Assembly: GCF_004000435.1 (NCBI RefSeq)
Contig: NZ_RBVZ01000001.1
Coordinates: forward strand, 1,255,034 to 1,319,033
Reading direction: 5' to 3'
Source: Alexandriicola marinus
GTDB taxonomy: Bacteria; Pseudomonadota; Alphaproteobacteria; Rhodobacterales; Rhodobacteraceae
DNA length: 64,000 bases
In this document: positions 8,430-17,265 of the stretch, in pieces
How the letters are laid out: every line of letters starts with the position of its first letter
How positions within the stretch are numbered: the first letter of the stretch is position 1
Notes under the pieces: model-generated
Told to the model about the DNA's origin: nothing
Seen by the model: only the letters and a program-made list of their open reading frames with translations
Databases searched by the model: none
Made by a program: the position numbers and the translations under genes

Positions 8430-9665
8430 GTGACTTGGATGACCCAGTTTCCGGACCGGTCGGATAACGGTGGGTCAAGGCCCGGCGAACACGGCTCAAC
8501 ATCCGCGAACGGCCTGACAATCCCCAGCAACATTCGGCGGCTCGAGGATGGTCGCACGCTGCACGTGGCGCTGACAGGCACGTCGAATTCGATCCTCGGG
8601 AATGGATTTTCCGCGGGGATCGGGACCCATCCGGACGTGGGTCTGTTTCTGAACAAATCCACGGGTGCCTCGGGGTCCGTCGCGATTCCGGCACATATGC
8701 CGAACCTGAACCTGACGAATTACCAGTATCTGTTGATCGATTACTGCGTGAACGAAGCCTTCCTCGTTTCGAATGGTCTCGAAACGATCGAGAATGTCTT
8801 TCGGCACATGGCGGCGCTGATCGACTTTGCGGTCCGTCAGGGCTGCCTGCCCGTTCTCGTCAACCTTCCGACACGTCCCGCCGTTGGTCAGGACATGCCC
8901 GTCCCGGCTATGCTCGAGGCGGAATTCGTCTCGCGTGGCGTGCCGATGCTGGATGCGCAATCGCTGATCGAGACCCTTGCCCGACGTCTTGGCCGGCCCG
9001 TCGAGGACTTGTTCCTCGACGAGGCTCACCTGAAACGGCCTGTTGCGTTCGAGATCGGCCAATGCGCCGTCAGACTGCTTGAGCGATGCAGACGCGCGGG
9101 GGCGATCGACCGGGTGGGACGGCAGACGGATGCTGTCTACGGTCGTGTCGGGTTCATCCCGGCCGGGGCCCTGATCACGAAGGGTCTCTCCACGGTCGAG
9201 CGATCCAACAGGCTTTTGCGGCTGCAACTTCTACAGATCGGGGCCGGGCAGAGCATAACCGTTCCGGCGCCGCCTCCCGGTCGGCGGCATGTGCTGAGGG
9301 GGGTCGCCTACAATGCCACCCGGAGCATCGGGCGCCTGATCTCTGAAAAGGATGACCTTCTCCTTGATGTCGGCCGGTCCCATTACTTCGGAATGGACCG
9401 CGATCTGCTGCTGATCAGCTTTCCATCGCCGTTTCCCGATCGTCCGATCAGCGATGAGGTCACATTCATTTGCGAAGGTGTAGATGAGGACGACGCTGAC
9501 AAGCATCCGATGGCGTTCGAAATCGCCGGTATCATGGTTCACGATCCGGACGTGCTCTACCCGCTGCACACAATCTCGGTTCACGAAGACTTCCGCCATT
9601 TGAACGACGCATTGGACGAGGACGATTTCGCGCGGCTCGAGACCGCATGGGACAAGGCCGGTTAA
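8430..9665 (+). CDS. SGNH-hydrolase-like protein with C-terminal domain
   Basis: A 411-residue protein whose N-terminal ~230 residues have the order of SGNH/GDSL hydrolase blocks. The nucleophile block is GTSN with Ser52, the oxyanion Asn is N108 in DYCVNEA, and the catalytic pair is D197xxH200 in LFLDEAHLK. The last ~160 residues form a separate mostly beta domain with many acidic residues. No signal peptide is visible, so a cytoplasmic polysaccharide- or acyl-processing role is possible. It is reminiscent of O-acetyl esterase/transferase partners in polysaccharide biosynthesis, but no such cluster is nearby. Start: GTG at 8430 with GGGGAGG eight bases upstream; an ATG three codons later is the alternative, and the frame is open further upstream. 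Confidence 0.65.
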   Translation: MTWMTQFPDRSDNGGSRPGEHGSTSANGLTIPSNIRRLEDGRTLHVALTGTSNSILGNGFSAGIGTHPDVGLFLNKSTGASGSVAIPAHMPNLNLTNYQYLLIDYCVNEAFLVSNGLETIENVFRHMAALIDFAVRQGCLPVLVNLPTRPAVGQDMPVPAMLEAEFVSRGVPMLDAQSLIETLARRLGRPVEDLFLDEAHLKRPVAFEIGQCAVRLLERCRRAGAIDRVGRQTDAVYGRVGFIPAGALITKGLSTVERSNRLLRLQLLQIGAGQSITVPAPPPGRRHVLRGVAYNATRSIGRLISEKDDLLLDVGRSHYFGMDRDLLLISFPSPFPDRPISDEVTFICEGVDEDDADKHPMAFEIAGIMVHDPDVLYPLHTISVHEDFRHLNDALDEDDFARLETAWDKAG

Positions 9666-9835
9666 GCGAGGACCTGGAGGCCCAGGACTTGCTGTCGCTG
9701 TTGTCCGATGTCCCGTGACAATGCCGCAAACACTACGCGCGTCCGCGTTTGAGCTTCGACTGCGTGTTCCACATGCTCCCGCACGAGCGCACGGACCAAC
9801 TCCTGAAGAAATGGCGGGGGGCAAATCGGCTGCGG

Positions 9836-10597
9836 CTATCCGCTCTCCGCGATTTGAAGTTCCGCCACGAAGTCATAAGCATCCCCGCGATAAAGCGAGC
9901 GGGTGAACTCGGCGATCTTGCCGCTTGGCAGGTAGGACACGCGCGAGATTTGCAGGGCCGCGATGCCTTCGTCGACGTCGAGAAGCGCCGCGTCGGGTGC
10001 AAGCAGGTTCGTCGCGATGATATGCTGAACCGCGCGCACGGGCTTGTTGCCCGTCTTCTTGAGAAGTTCGTAAAGCGACTCCTCAACCTCAAGCGGATTA
10101 GGGAGCACGTCGGTCGGCAACGATGCCCGTTCGATCGCCACGGGTGTCCCATTGGCAAGGCGCAGCCGCTCCAGCCGTGCGACCGAATCCCGCGCGCTCA
10201 GGCCAAGCGTCATGATCTCTTCCGGTGACGGCAGGAAAATCCCACGCGACAGAAAGGTCGATGTCACCTTCATGCCCCGTCGGGCCATGTCCTCGGTAAA
10301 GGAGGTCAGTCGCGACAGCGATTGTTCGACCCGGGTGATCGGCGCTGCGACCGCCGTTCCTGACCCCTGCTTCTGCTCGATCAGGCCGATTTCAACGAGC
10401 GGCGCGACGGCCTTGCGGATCGTCACACGGGACAATCCCGTCATCCGCGCCACTTCACGCTCTGGCGGAAGCGGTGTTCCCGGGGGCAATTGCTGGCTTT
10501 CAATCGCACTCTGCAGATGTCGCTTGAGCTGGATGTATCGGGGGCCACCCGCCTCGGACAGCCAAAGCTCCGGCGCGAATATCTCGTTGAAATTCAT
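9836..10597 (-). CDS. GntR family (HutC/UTRA) transcriptional regulator
   Basis: A 253-residue repressor with an N-terminal GntR winged helix (LPPEREVARMTGLSRVTIRKA, about residues 45-65) and a C-terminal UTRA ligand domain ending FTRSLYRGDAYDFVAELQ. UTRA regulators such as NagR typically bind amino-sugar phosphates. The gene lies downstream of, and in the same direction as, the peptide importer genes, with 182 bp between them that hold a candidate operator at 10716-10732. A close relative (GntR at 25368) sits at the other end of the amino-sugar locus, so the two probably share operators and a ligand such as GlcNAc-6-P or MurNAc-6-P (inference). Confidence 0.92.
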   Translation of the reverse strand: MNFNEIFAPELWLSEAGGPRYIQLKRHLQSAIESQQLPPGTPLPPEREVARMTGLSRVTIRKAVAPLVEIGLIEQKQGSGTAVAAPITRVEQSLSRLTSFTEDMARRGMKVTSTFLSRGIFLPSPEEIMTLGLSARDSVARLERLRLANGTPVAIERASLPTDVLPNPLEVEESLYELLKKTGNKPVRAVQHIIATNLLAPDAALLDVDEGIAALQISRVSYLPSGKIAEFTRSLYRGDAYDFVAELQIAESG

Positions 10598-10715
10598 CGA
10601 ATGTGCCTCTCTGCCCCTGAGGATCTGCGATCAGTTTCCGGCTTGTGTCGCGCCACCCCGACACACAATACCATTTTGAACCGCCGAACCGGAGGTCGGT
10701 GGGTGCCCGAAATAA

Positions 10716-10732
10716 TGGTATCTATTTGGTAT
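10716..10732. promoter_or_regulatory. Candidate GntR operator, TGGTAT direct repeats
   Basis: TGGTAT at 10716-10721 and again at 10727-10732, that is, two identical hexamers 11 bp apart, about 120 bp upstream of the GntR start. The same architecture recurs in the promoter regions at 14.2 kb and 25.2-25.3 kb. It is probably bound by one or both UTRA regulators. Confidence 0.55.
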
Positions 10733-10779
10733 TTCGTCAATCTGCGCCCGGGCCTGGGCGAAACGGCCCGGCACAAATC

Positions 10780-11607
10780 TCAATCGGTGCTGTTGCGAAG
10801 ACGCGGATCGAGCGTGTCGCGCAGGGCATCGCCCAACAGATTGAAACCGAACGACAGGAACAGGATCGCAAAGCCCGAGAAGACCGCGGGCCACGGGTTG
10901 AGGAGCAGAAAATTGCGGCCTTCCGACAGCATCTGCCCCAAAGACGGCGTGGGCGGCTGCGCGCCCAGCCCCAGAAATGACAACGACGCCTCGACAAGTA
11001 TGGCGGCCGACAAGAGCAGGCTGGCCTGCACGAGGATAAGCGACGACAGGTTGGGCAGCAGATGGGTGAAGACGATACGGCTGTCCGACGCGCCAATCGC
11101 GCGCGCGCCCTGCACATATTCGCTTTCGCAGATCACCAGCGACGGGCCCCGCAGAAGGCGGGCGAAGATCGGCACGTAAACCACCCCGATCGCGATCGAG
11201 GCGCTCAGGGCATTCGGCCCGAGCACCGCGATGATCCCGATGGCTAGAAGAATGATCGGGAACGCAAAGAGCACATCCATGATCCGCATCACGATGCGGT
11301 CAAACCAGCCCCGATAGAAGGCCGCCAGCATCCCCAGAGAGCCGCCCACGATCAGCGCCAGCACCACGGCCACGCCGCAGGTCAGCAGTGAGGTGCGATA
11401 GCCAAAGAGGATCCGTGCAAAGACGTCACGACCCAGTTGATCGGTGCCAAGGGGATTTTCCAGCGACGGCCCCTGCATCCGGGACATGATCACCTGCTCG
11501 ATCGGATCGCCCGCGACGATCGGCGCAAAGATCGCCAGCAGCAGCTGAAGGATCACGAAGATCAGCGCGAAGGACAGCAGCTTGTCCCGTCTCAAGGCGG
11601 CCATCAT
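10780..11607 (-). CDS. Dpp/Opp-type ABC transporter permease (DppC-like)
   Basis: A 275-residue inner-membrane permease with an N-terminal helix (FALIFVILQLLLAIFAPIV), the DppC signature NPLGTDQLGRDVFARILFG at residues 51-69, and four to five further helices. The transporter coupling loop lies around EYVQGARAIGASDSRIVFTHLLPN. It pairs with the DppB-like permease to pass oligopeptides or similar solutes. The start ATG at 11607 overlaps the stop codon of the upstream permease gene (ATGA). Given the surrounding murQ and anmK genes, the load may be murein peptides or muropeptides rather than nutrient dipeptides (inference). Confidence 0.94.
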   Translation of the reverse strand: MMAALRRDKLLSFALIFVILQLLLAIFAPIVAGDPIEQVIMSRMQGPSLENPLGTDQLGRDVFARILFGYRTSLLTCGVAVVLALIVGGSLGMLAAFYRGWFDRIVMRIMDVLFAFPIILLAIGIIAVLGPNALSASIAIGVVYVPIFARLLRGPSLVICESEYVQGARAIGASDSRIVFTHLLPNLSSLILVQASLLLSAAILVEASLSFLGLGAQPPTPSLGQMLSEGRNFLLLNPWPAVFSGFAILFLSFGFNLLGDALRDTLDPRLRNSTD

Positions 11608-12569
11608 CGCTGTGACACCCGCGGATCAATGGCCGCATACAGGATGTCGACCAGGAAATTCACCAGAACGAAGGCGAAAGTCAGAACCAGTATCGCGCTT
11701 TGGACCAAAGGGTAGTTGCGCTCGGAAATCGCGCCCAGAACAAGCTGCCCGAGGCCGGGGATCGCAAAGACCTGTTCGATCACGATGGCGCCCCCCAGCA
11801 GGTAGCCGGTGGCCACGCCGACCGAGGTGATAAAGGGAATGAGCGCGTTCCTGAGCGCATGCACATAGACCACGCGCGTCCGGCCCGCGCCCTTGGATTT
11901 CGCGGTGCGGATGTAATCCTGCCCAAGGGCATCCAGCATGGCCGAGCGGACAAGACGCGACAGGTTCGCCAGCATCGGCAGCGACAGGGCAAAGACCGGC
12001 AAGATCATGCGCTGCAGGTTGCCCAAGGGATCCTCGCCAAAAGGGACATAGCCCAGCATGGCAGAGCCGGGCATCAGTTTGGCCACCAGAAAAATCGACA
12101 CGATGCCCAGCCAGAACGAGGGAATAGTCAACCCGGCAATCGCACCCACGCGCACCAGAACCTCGGCGGTCTTGCCGCGCGCTTCGGCCATGAAGCAGCC
12201 GATCGGGATCGCCAGGCCCGCCCCCACCAGCACCGAAAGAAATGTCAGCTGAAGCGTCGGCCAGATATTGGCCGCAATCTCCTGCGCCACCGGGCGACCG
12301 GTCCAGATCGACGTGCCCAGATCGCCGCGAAATATCCCGCTGATCCAGTCGAAATATTGCACGACAATGGGCTGATCGAGGCCGAGACGGCTTTCCAGTT
12401 CGGCAATCCGCTCCGGCGTGATCTCGGTATTGGCGCCCAGCATGATCGCCACGGCGTCGCCGGGGATGAGGCGGATCATCAGAAAGACGATGACCGATAC
12501 GCCGAACAGCACGAGCACGAGGTCGAGAAGTCGCCCCGCGAGAAACCGCATCGGAAGTATCCGGTTCAT
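11604..12569 (-). CDS. Dpp/Opp-type ABC transporter permease (DppB-like)
   Basis: A 321-residue permease with the family features of DppB. These are a first helix (LLDLVLVLFGVSVIVFLMIRL), the RLIPGDAVAIMLG segment, a large periplasmic loop with DQPIVVQYFDWI, five further helices and the coupling motif YIRTAKSKGAGRTRVVYVHALRN. I chose the ATG at 12569 (AAGG eight bases upstream); the open frame extends seven codons to a TTG at 12590 without a convincing ribosome site. It is the middle gene of the leftward dppABC-like operon. Confidence 0.93.
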   Translation of the reverse strand: MNRILPMRFLAGRLLDLVLVLFGVSVIVFLMIRLIPGDAVAIMLGANTEITPERIAELESRLGLDQPIVVQYFDWISGIFRGDLGTSIWTGRPVAQEIAANIWPTLQLTFLSVLVGAGLAIPIGCFMAEARGKTAEVLVRVGAIAGLTIPSFWLGIVSIFLVAKLMPGSAMLGYVPFGEDPLGNLQRMILPVFALSLPMLANLSRLVRSAMLDALGQDYIRTAKSKGAGRTRVVYVHALRNALIPFITSVGVATGYLLGGAIVIEQVFAIPGLGQLVLGAISERNYPLVQSAILVLTFAFVLVNFLVDILYAAIDPRVSQR

Positions 12570-12637
12570 GCTCTGGACCTTGGCAGACAAAAGACCGGCG
12601 CACCCGGCAAGAACCGGATGCGCCGGGCGTGGTGGGC

Positions 12638-14137
12638 TTACTCGCTCACTTCAACCGATTTCAGGCTGGAGAGGCGGCGATTGGGGTTGATCACGAACCC
12701 CGACACGTTGTCATTGATGGCCGTCGACAGCGACCCGTAGGCCACGTGGACGATCGGCCCCTCGCAGGCCAGTTTCGTCTGCACGGCGTTATAGGCCGCC
12801 TGACGTGTTGCCATGTCCGTCGAGGTCCGGCCCTCGTCCAGCAGGCTGTTGACCTCGGCATCGTCATACATGAACACGTTGGTCGAGCCTCCGCCGTAGA
12901 AGGTCCGGTAGAAATACCCGTCGGGATCGGGGTTGCCGCCATTGGCCGAGGCGAACAGATCGAAATCAGAGTTGCGCCAGTCCTGCACAAAGGCCCCGAT
13001 CTCCTTGTTGACCAGCTCGATCTCGAATCCGGCGGCTCTGGCCTGCTGTTGCACGACTTGCGCAATGTCCTTGGCATCCTGCCGCGGCAGCACGAGAAGC
13101 TCTGCCTGGATTGGGGTCTCGACGCCGGCCTCGGCCAGAAGAGCCGCGGCAGAAGCCGCATCACCGCTGTAGCAATCGAAGGTGGCCGGATCGAGCGCCC
13201 AGGCCTGAAGGGCCGGGCTCAGCGGGCCGGCAGCCACGCCATTGCCGAACAGGGCCGCGGCGATGATCTCGTCGCGGTTCACGGCCATGTTCAACGCCCG
13301 GCGCACAACTGCATTGTCAAATGGCGGACGGCTCGTGTTGATACCGATCAGCGTGTAGGACAGATCCCGGGTTTCAAGCACCGTCACACCGGGGGAGGCC
13401 TGAAGCTGAAGCGCGGTTGCCGGATCGACGCCGGGCAGAAGGTCATACTGGCCAGAGGCAAGGCCCACCTGACGGGTGGCCGCTTCTGGCACGATATGGA
13501 ACTTCACCTCGTCCAGTTTGGGCAACTCGGCGTCCCGGTAGCCATCGAACGCGGTCAGGCTGATGTAGGAATTCGGCACCCATTCCGAGAACATGAACGG
13601 CCCGGTGCCGACCGGGACCTGCTGCAGGGCCTCGGTATCCATTTCCGCTTCGGACGGAACGATTGCGATCCCGGCGAGCGAGGTCAGGATCGGCGCGAAC
13701 GGCGCATCGAGCGTCAGGGCGATGGTCGTGTCATCGACGATGGTGATCTCGGTGATCGGGGAAATCCGGCTGGCAAGAGGCGAGCCCATTTCCTCGTTCA
13801 GAACACGGCGCATCGAGGCTGCAACGTCCTCTGCGGTCATCGCGGAGCCGTCGTGGAACGTGACGTTCTCGTGCAGACTGAAGGTATAGGTCAGACCGTC
13901 TTCGGAAATTTCCCAAGACTTCGCGAGGCCCGGCTGCACCGAAAGATCCTCTGCGATGGTTGTCAGACCTTCATAGATCGTGTCACCGATCACCACGACC
14001 GAGGAAAAGGCCGTCACCAGATGTGGATCAAGACCCGCGGGCGAAGAATCGACTGCCACGTCGAGCGTCGCGGCTTGCGCCGCGGAAAACAGGCAGGTGG
14101 ATGCCAGTAACGCGGCACCAAGTGTCTTAATTCGCAT
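12638..14137 (-). CDS. Periplasmic peptide/muropeptide-binding protein (DppA-like, SBP family 5)
   Basis: A 499-residue family 5 solute-binding protein. The Sec signal peptide (residues 1-22, TLGAALLASTCLFSAAQAA) is followed by the conserved start LDVAVDSSPAGLDPHLVTAFSS. Further hallmarks are YTFSLHENVTFHDGSAMTA and VPVGTGPFMFSEWVPN. The ATG at 14137 is preceded by AAGGAGGG, whereas the upstream in-frame ATG is not. This binding protein feeds the two permeases downstream and the two ATPases encoded divergently at 14358 and 15311. Members of this family bind peptides, nickel, haem or murein tripeptide; the gene neighbourhood favours cell-wall fragments. Confidence 0.93.
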   Translation of the reverse strand: MRIKTLGAALLASTCLFSAAQAATLDVAVDSSPAGLDPHLVTAFSSVVVIGDTIYEGLTTIAEDLSVQPGLAKSWEISEDGLTYTFSLHENVTFHDGSAMTAEDVAASMRRVLNEEMGSPLASRISPITEITIVDDTTIALTLDAPFAPILTSLAGIAIVPSEAEMDTEALQQVPVGTGPFMFSEWVPNSYISLTAFDGYRDAELPKLDEVKFHIVPEAATRQVGLASGQYDLLPGVDPATALQLQASPGVTVLETRDLSYTLIGINTSRPPFDNAVVRRALNMAVNRDEIIAAALFGNGVAAGPLSPALQAWALDPATFDCYSGDAASAAALLAEAGVETPIQAELLVLPRQDAKDIAQVVQQQARAAGFEIELVNKEIGAFVQDWRNSDFDLFASANGGNPDPDGYFYRTFYGGGSTNVFMYDDAEVNSLLDEGRTSTDMATRQAAYNAVQTKLACEGPIVHVAYGSLSTAINDNVSGFVINPNRRLSSLKSVEVSE

Positions 14138-14226
14138 ATTCCCTCCTTTTCCGGCCCTGAACTGAAACGCGGGGCAGACTGCCCGCAAGGCGGCCGCGAT
14201 GGATTTTCCCTGAAAAGCCTAGCATG

Positions 14227-14243
14227 ATACCAAAATAATCCAA
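14227..14243. promoter_or_regulatory. Candidate GntR operator (leftward orientation)
   Basis: ATACCA at 14227-14232 followed 11 bp later by ATCCAA at 14238-14243; on the opposite strand this reads TTGGAT-N5-TGGTAT. The second half-site is imperfect. It lies 90 bp upstream of the binding protein start, within the divergent importer promoter region. Confidence 0.4.
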
Positions 14244-14262
14244 GGTCATTCTCTTGTTGATT

Positions 14263-14279
14263 TGGTTTTACTTTGGTAT
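14263..14279. promoter_or_regulatory. Candidate GntR operator (rightward orientation)
   Basis: TGGTTT at 14263-14268 and TGGTAT at 14274-14279, again 11 bp apart, about 80 bp upstream of the ATPase gene that starts at 14358. With the site at 14227 it places oppositely oriented copies between the two divergent importer operons. Confidence 0.5.
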
Positions 14280-14357
14280 TCTAGATCAGCGGTGGGTCAT
14301 AGGGCTCGCTGGTGATCACGACAGGCTGCTTTCATAGCGACCAGGAAGGACGACAGG

Positions 14358-15314
14358 GTGCAGAACGAGGCACTTCTGGGTTTGGAAAACCTGAGTATCC
14401 ATGTCGGCAAAGTCCCGATCATCGAGGCTGTCTCCCTTGATATCAGAGCGGGTGAAATGGTGGGCCTCGTGGGCGAGTCCGGGTCCGGCAAATCCGTGAC
14501 GGCGCTGTCGGTCATGCGCCTTCTGGCCGAGCCCCCGATGAAGATCGCAAGCGGCAGCATTCGGTTTGACGGCCACGAGCTGACATCGATGAACGAGACG
14601 GACCTGCGCGCGCTTCGCGGCGAAGAGATCGCCATGATCTTTCAGGAGCCGATGACCTCTCTCAATCCGGTGTTCACCATCGGGCAGCAGATCCGCGAGA
14701 TGATCCGGCTCCACCGCGATGTCAGCAAGCGGCAGGCGGATCAGCAGGCAGAGCAGTTGCTGGCCCGCGTCGGCATCCCGTCCCCCGCCACGACGCTGCG
14801 CAGATATCCGCACCAATTGTCAGGCGGTCAGCGCCAGCGGGTGATGATCGCGATCGCACTTGCCTGCGAGCCCAAACTCCTGATCGCGGACGAACCGACC
14901 ACGGCGCTCGACGTGACCATTCAGGCGCAAATCCTCGATCTGATCGACCGTTTGAGACAAGAAACCGCCATGGCGGTCCTGCTGATCACCCATGACCTTG
15001 GCGTGGTGTCGCAGCATTGCGACCGCGTGGCCGTCATGTATCTGGGCCGCATCGTGGAATACGCGGCGGCCGATGAGTTGTTCGCCAACCCGCGCCATCG
15101 CTATACCGAGGCGCTGATGCGGACGATCCCCTCGACCAACGCGCCGGGTGACCGGCTCCCCGCGATCGCGGGAACCGTGCCTCAGCCGGCAAATCGGCCG
15201 TCGGGCTGCGCGTTTCATCCCCGCTGTGCTGCGGCGACGGCGCGATGCGCGCAGGACATCCCGCCGCTCGAGGGCGACACTCACAAGACCGCCTGCTGGA
15301 ACCCCGTCACATGA
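14358..15314 (+). CDS. Dpp/Opp-type ABC transporter ATPase (DppD-like)
   Basis: A 318-residue ATPase with Walker [10 protein letters not shown] near residue 41, the Q-loop [11 protein letters not shown], the signature LSGGQRQRV and Walker [13 protein letters not shown]. The C-terminal oligopeptide-transporter extension has the cysteine-containing segment GCAFHPRC, which can hold an iron-sulfur cluster in DppD proteins. It starts with GTG at 14358 after GGAAGGA. Its stop codon overlaps the start of the next ATPase gene by four bases. With the DppF-like protein it powers the importer encoded divergently. Confidence 0.94.
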   Translation: MQNEALLGLENLSIHVGKVPIIEAVSLDIRAGEMVGLVGESGSGKSVTALSVMRLLAEPPMKIASGSIRFDGHELTSMNETDLRALRGEEIAMIFQEPMTSLNPVFTIGQQIREMIRLHRDVSKRQADQQAEQLLARVGIPSPATTLRRYPHQLSGGQRQRVMIAIALACEPKLLIADEPTTALDVTIQAQILDLIDRLRQETAMAVLLITHDLGVVSQHCDRVAVMYLGRIVEYAAADELFANPRHRYTEALMRTIPSTNAPGDRLPAIAGTVPQPANRPSGCAFHPRCAAATARCAQDIPPLEGDTHKTACWNPVT

Positions 15315-16267
15315 GCCTGATCGACGTCAGACATCTGACAAAGACATTTCCCGGCCCGAACGGTACGCGCGTTCAGGCCGTCAGCGATGTGTCCTTTTCC
15401 ATGGAAGAAGGCGAGGTCCTTGGCGTTGTGGGCGAGAGCGGTTGCGGCAAATCCACACTGGGCCATTCCATCGTGCGGCTGATCGAGCCGGATGCGGGCG
15501 AAGTCGCCTTCGGCGGCCTCGATCTAGCGAAGGCCCGGAAGGCCGAACTCAAGCACAGCCGGCGCGACATCCAGATCATCTTTCAGGACCCGTTCGGCTC
15601 CCTCAATCCGCGCCACAAGGTGGGCCATGTGATCGCGGAGCCGCTGATCGTTCACAGGATCGGCACCAGGCCCGAGCGCCTTGCGCGGGTGAAAGAGTTG
15701 CTTGATCTGGTCGGGCTGCCCGCCGAAGCCGTCGATCGCTACCCGCATGAATTCTCCGGCGGTCAACGACAACGCATCGCCATTGCGCGGGCCCTCGCAC
15801 TCAATCCGAAACTGATCGTCGCCGATGAATCCGTCTCGGCGCTCGACGTCTCGATCCAGTCGCAGATCCTCAACCTGATCGCTGAGCTGCGCGAAAAGCT
15901 GGGATTGTCGATCATCTTCATCAGCCACGATCTGTCGGTGATCCGTCACGTCAGTGACAGGATCGCCGTGATGTATCTGGGGCGCCTCGTGGAAATCGGG
16001 CCGGCCGCGCAGATCATGACCGATCCACGGCACCCCTACACGCAGGCGCTTTTGGCGGCGGTGCCCAAAATCGGCGGCGACCGCCATGCCGCACGGCCCA
16101 TCGTCACGGGAGAGCCGCCGGATCCGGCCAACCCGCCCCAAGGCTGCGCGTTTCACGGCCGCTGCCCGAAAGTCATGGAAATCTGCAGGAGAACCCGGCC
16201 CGAACTGGGGGCAGGCAACGGCGCACCGGCCGGGTCGGAAACCGCATGTCATCTGTACACGACCTGA
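15311..16267 (+). CDS. Dpp/Opp-type ABC transporter ATPase (DppF-like)
   Basis: A 318-residue partner ATPase with Walker A GESGCGKSTLG, the Q-loop IFQDPFGSLNPR, the signature FSGGQRQRI, Walker B LIVADESVSALD and the C-terminal GCAFHGRC segment. Start ATG at 15311 overlaps the previous stop (ATGA). The Walker B aspartate-glutamate is followed by Ser rather than Pro, which is common in DppF. The 3' end overlaps the serine hydrolase gene by 22 bp, which ties transport to the hydrolase and anmK in one operon. Confidence 0.94.
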   Translation: MSLIDVRHLTKTFPGPNGTRVQAVSDVSFSMEEGEVLGVVGESGCGKSTLGHSIVRLIEPDAGEVAFGGLDLAKARKAELKHSRRDIQIIFQDPFGSLNPRHKVGHVIAEPLIVHRIGTRPERLARVKELLDLVGLPAEAVDRYPHEFSGGQRQRIAIARALALNPKLIVADESVSALDVSIQSQILNLIAELREKLGLSIIFISHDLSVIRHVSDRIAVMYLGRLVEIGPAAQIMTDPRHPYTQALLAAVPKIGGDRHAARPIVTGEPPDPANPPQGCAFHGRCPKVMEICRRTRPELGAGNGAPAGSETACHLYTT

Positions 16268-17265
16268 CAGAACGGGCCTTCGCGCCCGTCGCCGCGGCCA
16301 TCGAGACCGGCGCCATTCCGGGCGCGGTTCTGGGCGTGCTGCGTGCCGACGGGCAGCGTGCGGTTCTGCACGGTGGAGCGGCACAGATCCGCCCCGACCG
16401 CGCGCCGATGCATGAAGACACGTGGTTCGACCTCGCGTCGCTGACCAAGGTACTGTTCACAACGGTTCAGATCCTCGAGGAAGCCGCGCAGGGCACCATC
16501 GACCTCGATGCGCCGCTCACGACGCTCCTGCCCGACTTTCGCCAGTATGACACCGGCTGCTGGGAGCGTCAGGTCACCTTTCGCCAATGCCTCGGGCATC
16601 AGACAGCTTTCCCGGCCGTCGAGCCGCTTTACACCTATGGGCAGGATCGCCCGACACTGCGCGCCTTCATCCTACAACGCGTGTGGCCACGGGGCCCAAG
16701 CGTCTATTCGGACATCAACTTCATCCTACTGGGCCTCGCGCTGGAACGCCTGCGCGGCAAGGAGGTGTCTGCGATGGACCCGGGCTGGGGGTTCCGTTTC
16801 GCGCCGCCCCCAGAGGCCTGTGCGGCGACCGAAAACTGCACATGGCGTGGCCGCGTGATGCGCGGTGCGGTGCATGATGAAAACGCCTTCGCCCTCGGGG
16901 GCGCCGGTCATGCAGGGCTTTTTGGCCGGATGCAGGACATTCTCGACGTCGCGCAGGATGTCTTGACGGGCCGAGGCCTCGCGACTGAAACGGTGGCGCT
17001 CATGCGCACCGCGCTGAGCGACACACGCACCCACGGCTGGGAGCGCAGTCACCCGGGCTGGAGCGGAGGCGATCACTGCAACGGCAGCGTGATCGGCCAT
17101 ACGGGCTTTACCGGGACCGGGCTCTGGGTCGATTTCGACCGGGGACTGGCGTGGTCCTTGCTGACCAACCGCGTCCACCCCTCGCGCCATACACACAGCG
17201 GCATCGCCGACCTGCGCCGCGCCGTCGGGGATGCAATCAACTCGGAACAATGGAGATCCCGATGA
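16246..17265 (+). CDS. Serine hydrolase of the class C beta-lactamase family
   Basis: A 339-residue penicillin-binding/beta-lactamase fold protein. The catalytic S65xxK68 motif is in ASLTKVLF, the YxN motif is in VYSDINF, and HTGFTG replaces the KTG box. No signal peptide is visible, so it probably works in the cytoplasm. It sits between the peptide importer ATPases and anmK with coding overlaps on both sides, so a role in trimming imported muropeptides (amide, D-peptide or ester bond) is plausible, but this is inference. Ordinary beta-lactamase activity against antibiotics is unlikely without export. Confidence 0.85.
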   Translation: MSSVHDLTERAFAPVAAAIETGAIPGAVLGVLRADGQRAVLHGGAAQIRPDRAPMHEDTWFDLASLTKVLFTTVQILEEAAQGTIDLDAPLTTLLPDFRQYDTGCWERQVTFRQCLGHQTAFPAVEPLYTYGQDRPTLRAFILQRVWPRGPSVYSDINFILLGLALERLRGKEVSAMDPGWGFRFAPPPEACAATENCTWRGRVMRGAVHDENAFALGGAGHAGLFGRMQDILDVAQDVLTGRGLATETVALMRTALSDTRTHGWERSHPGWSGGDHCNGSVIGHTGFTGTGLWVDFDRGLAWSLLTNRVHPSRHTHSGIADLRRAVGDAINSEQWRSR

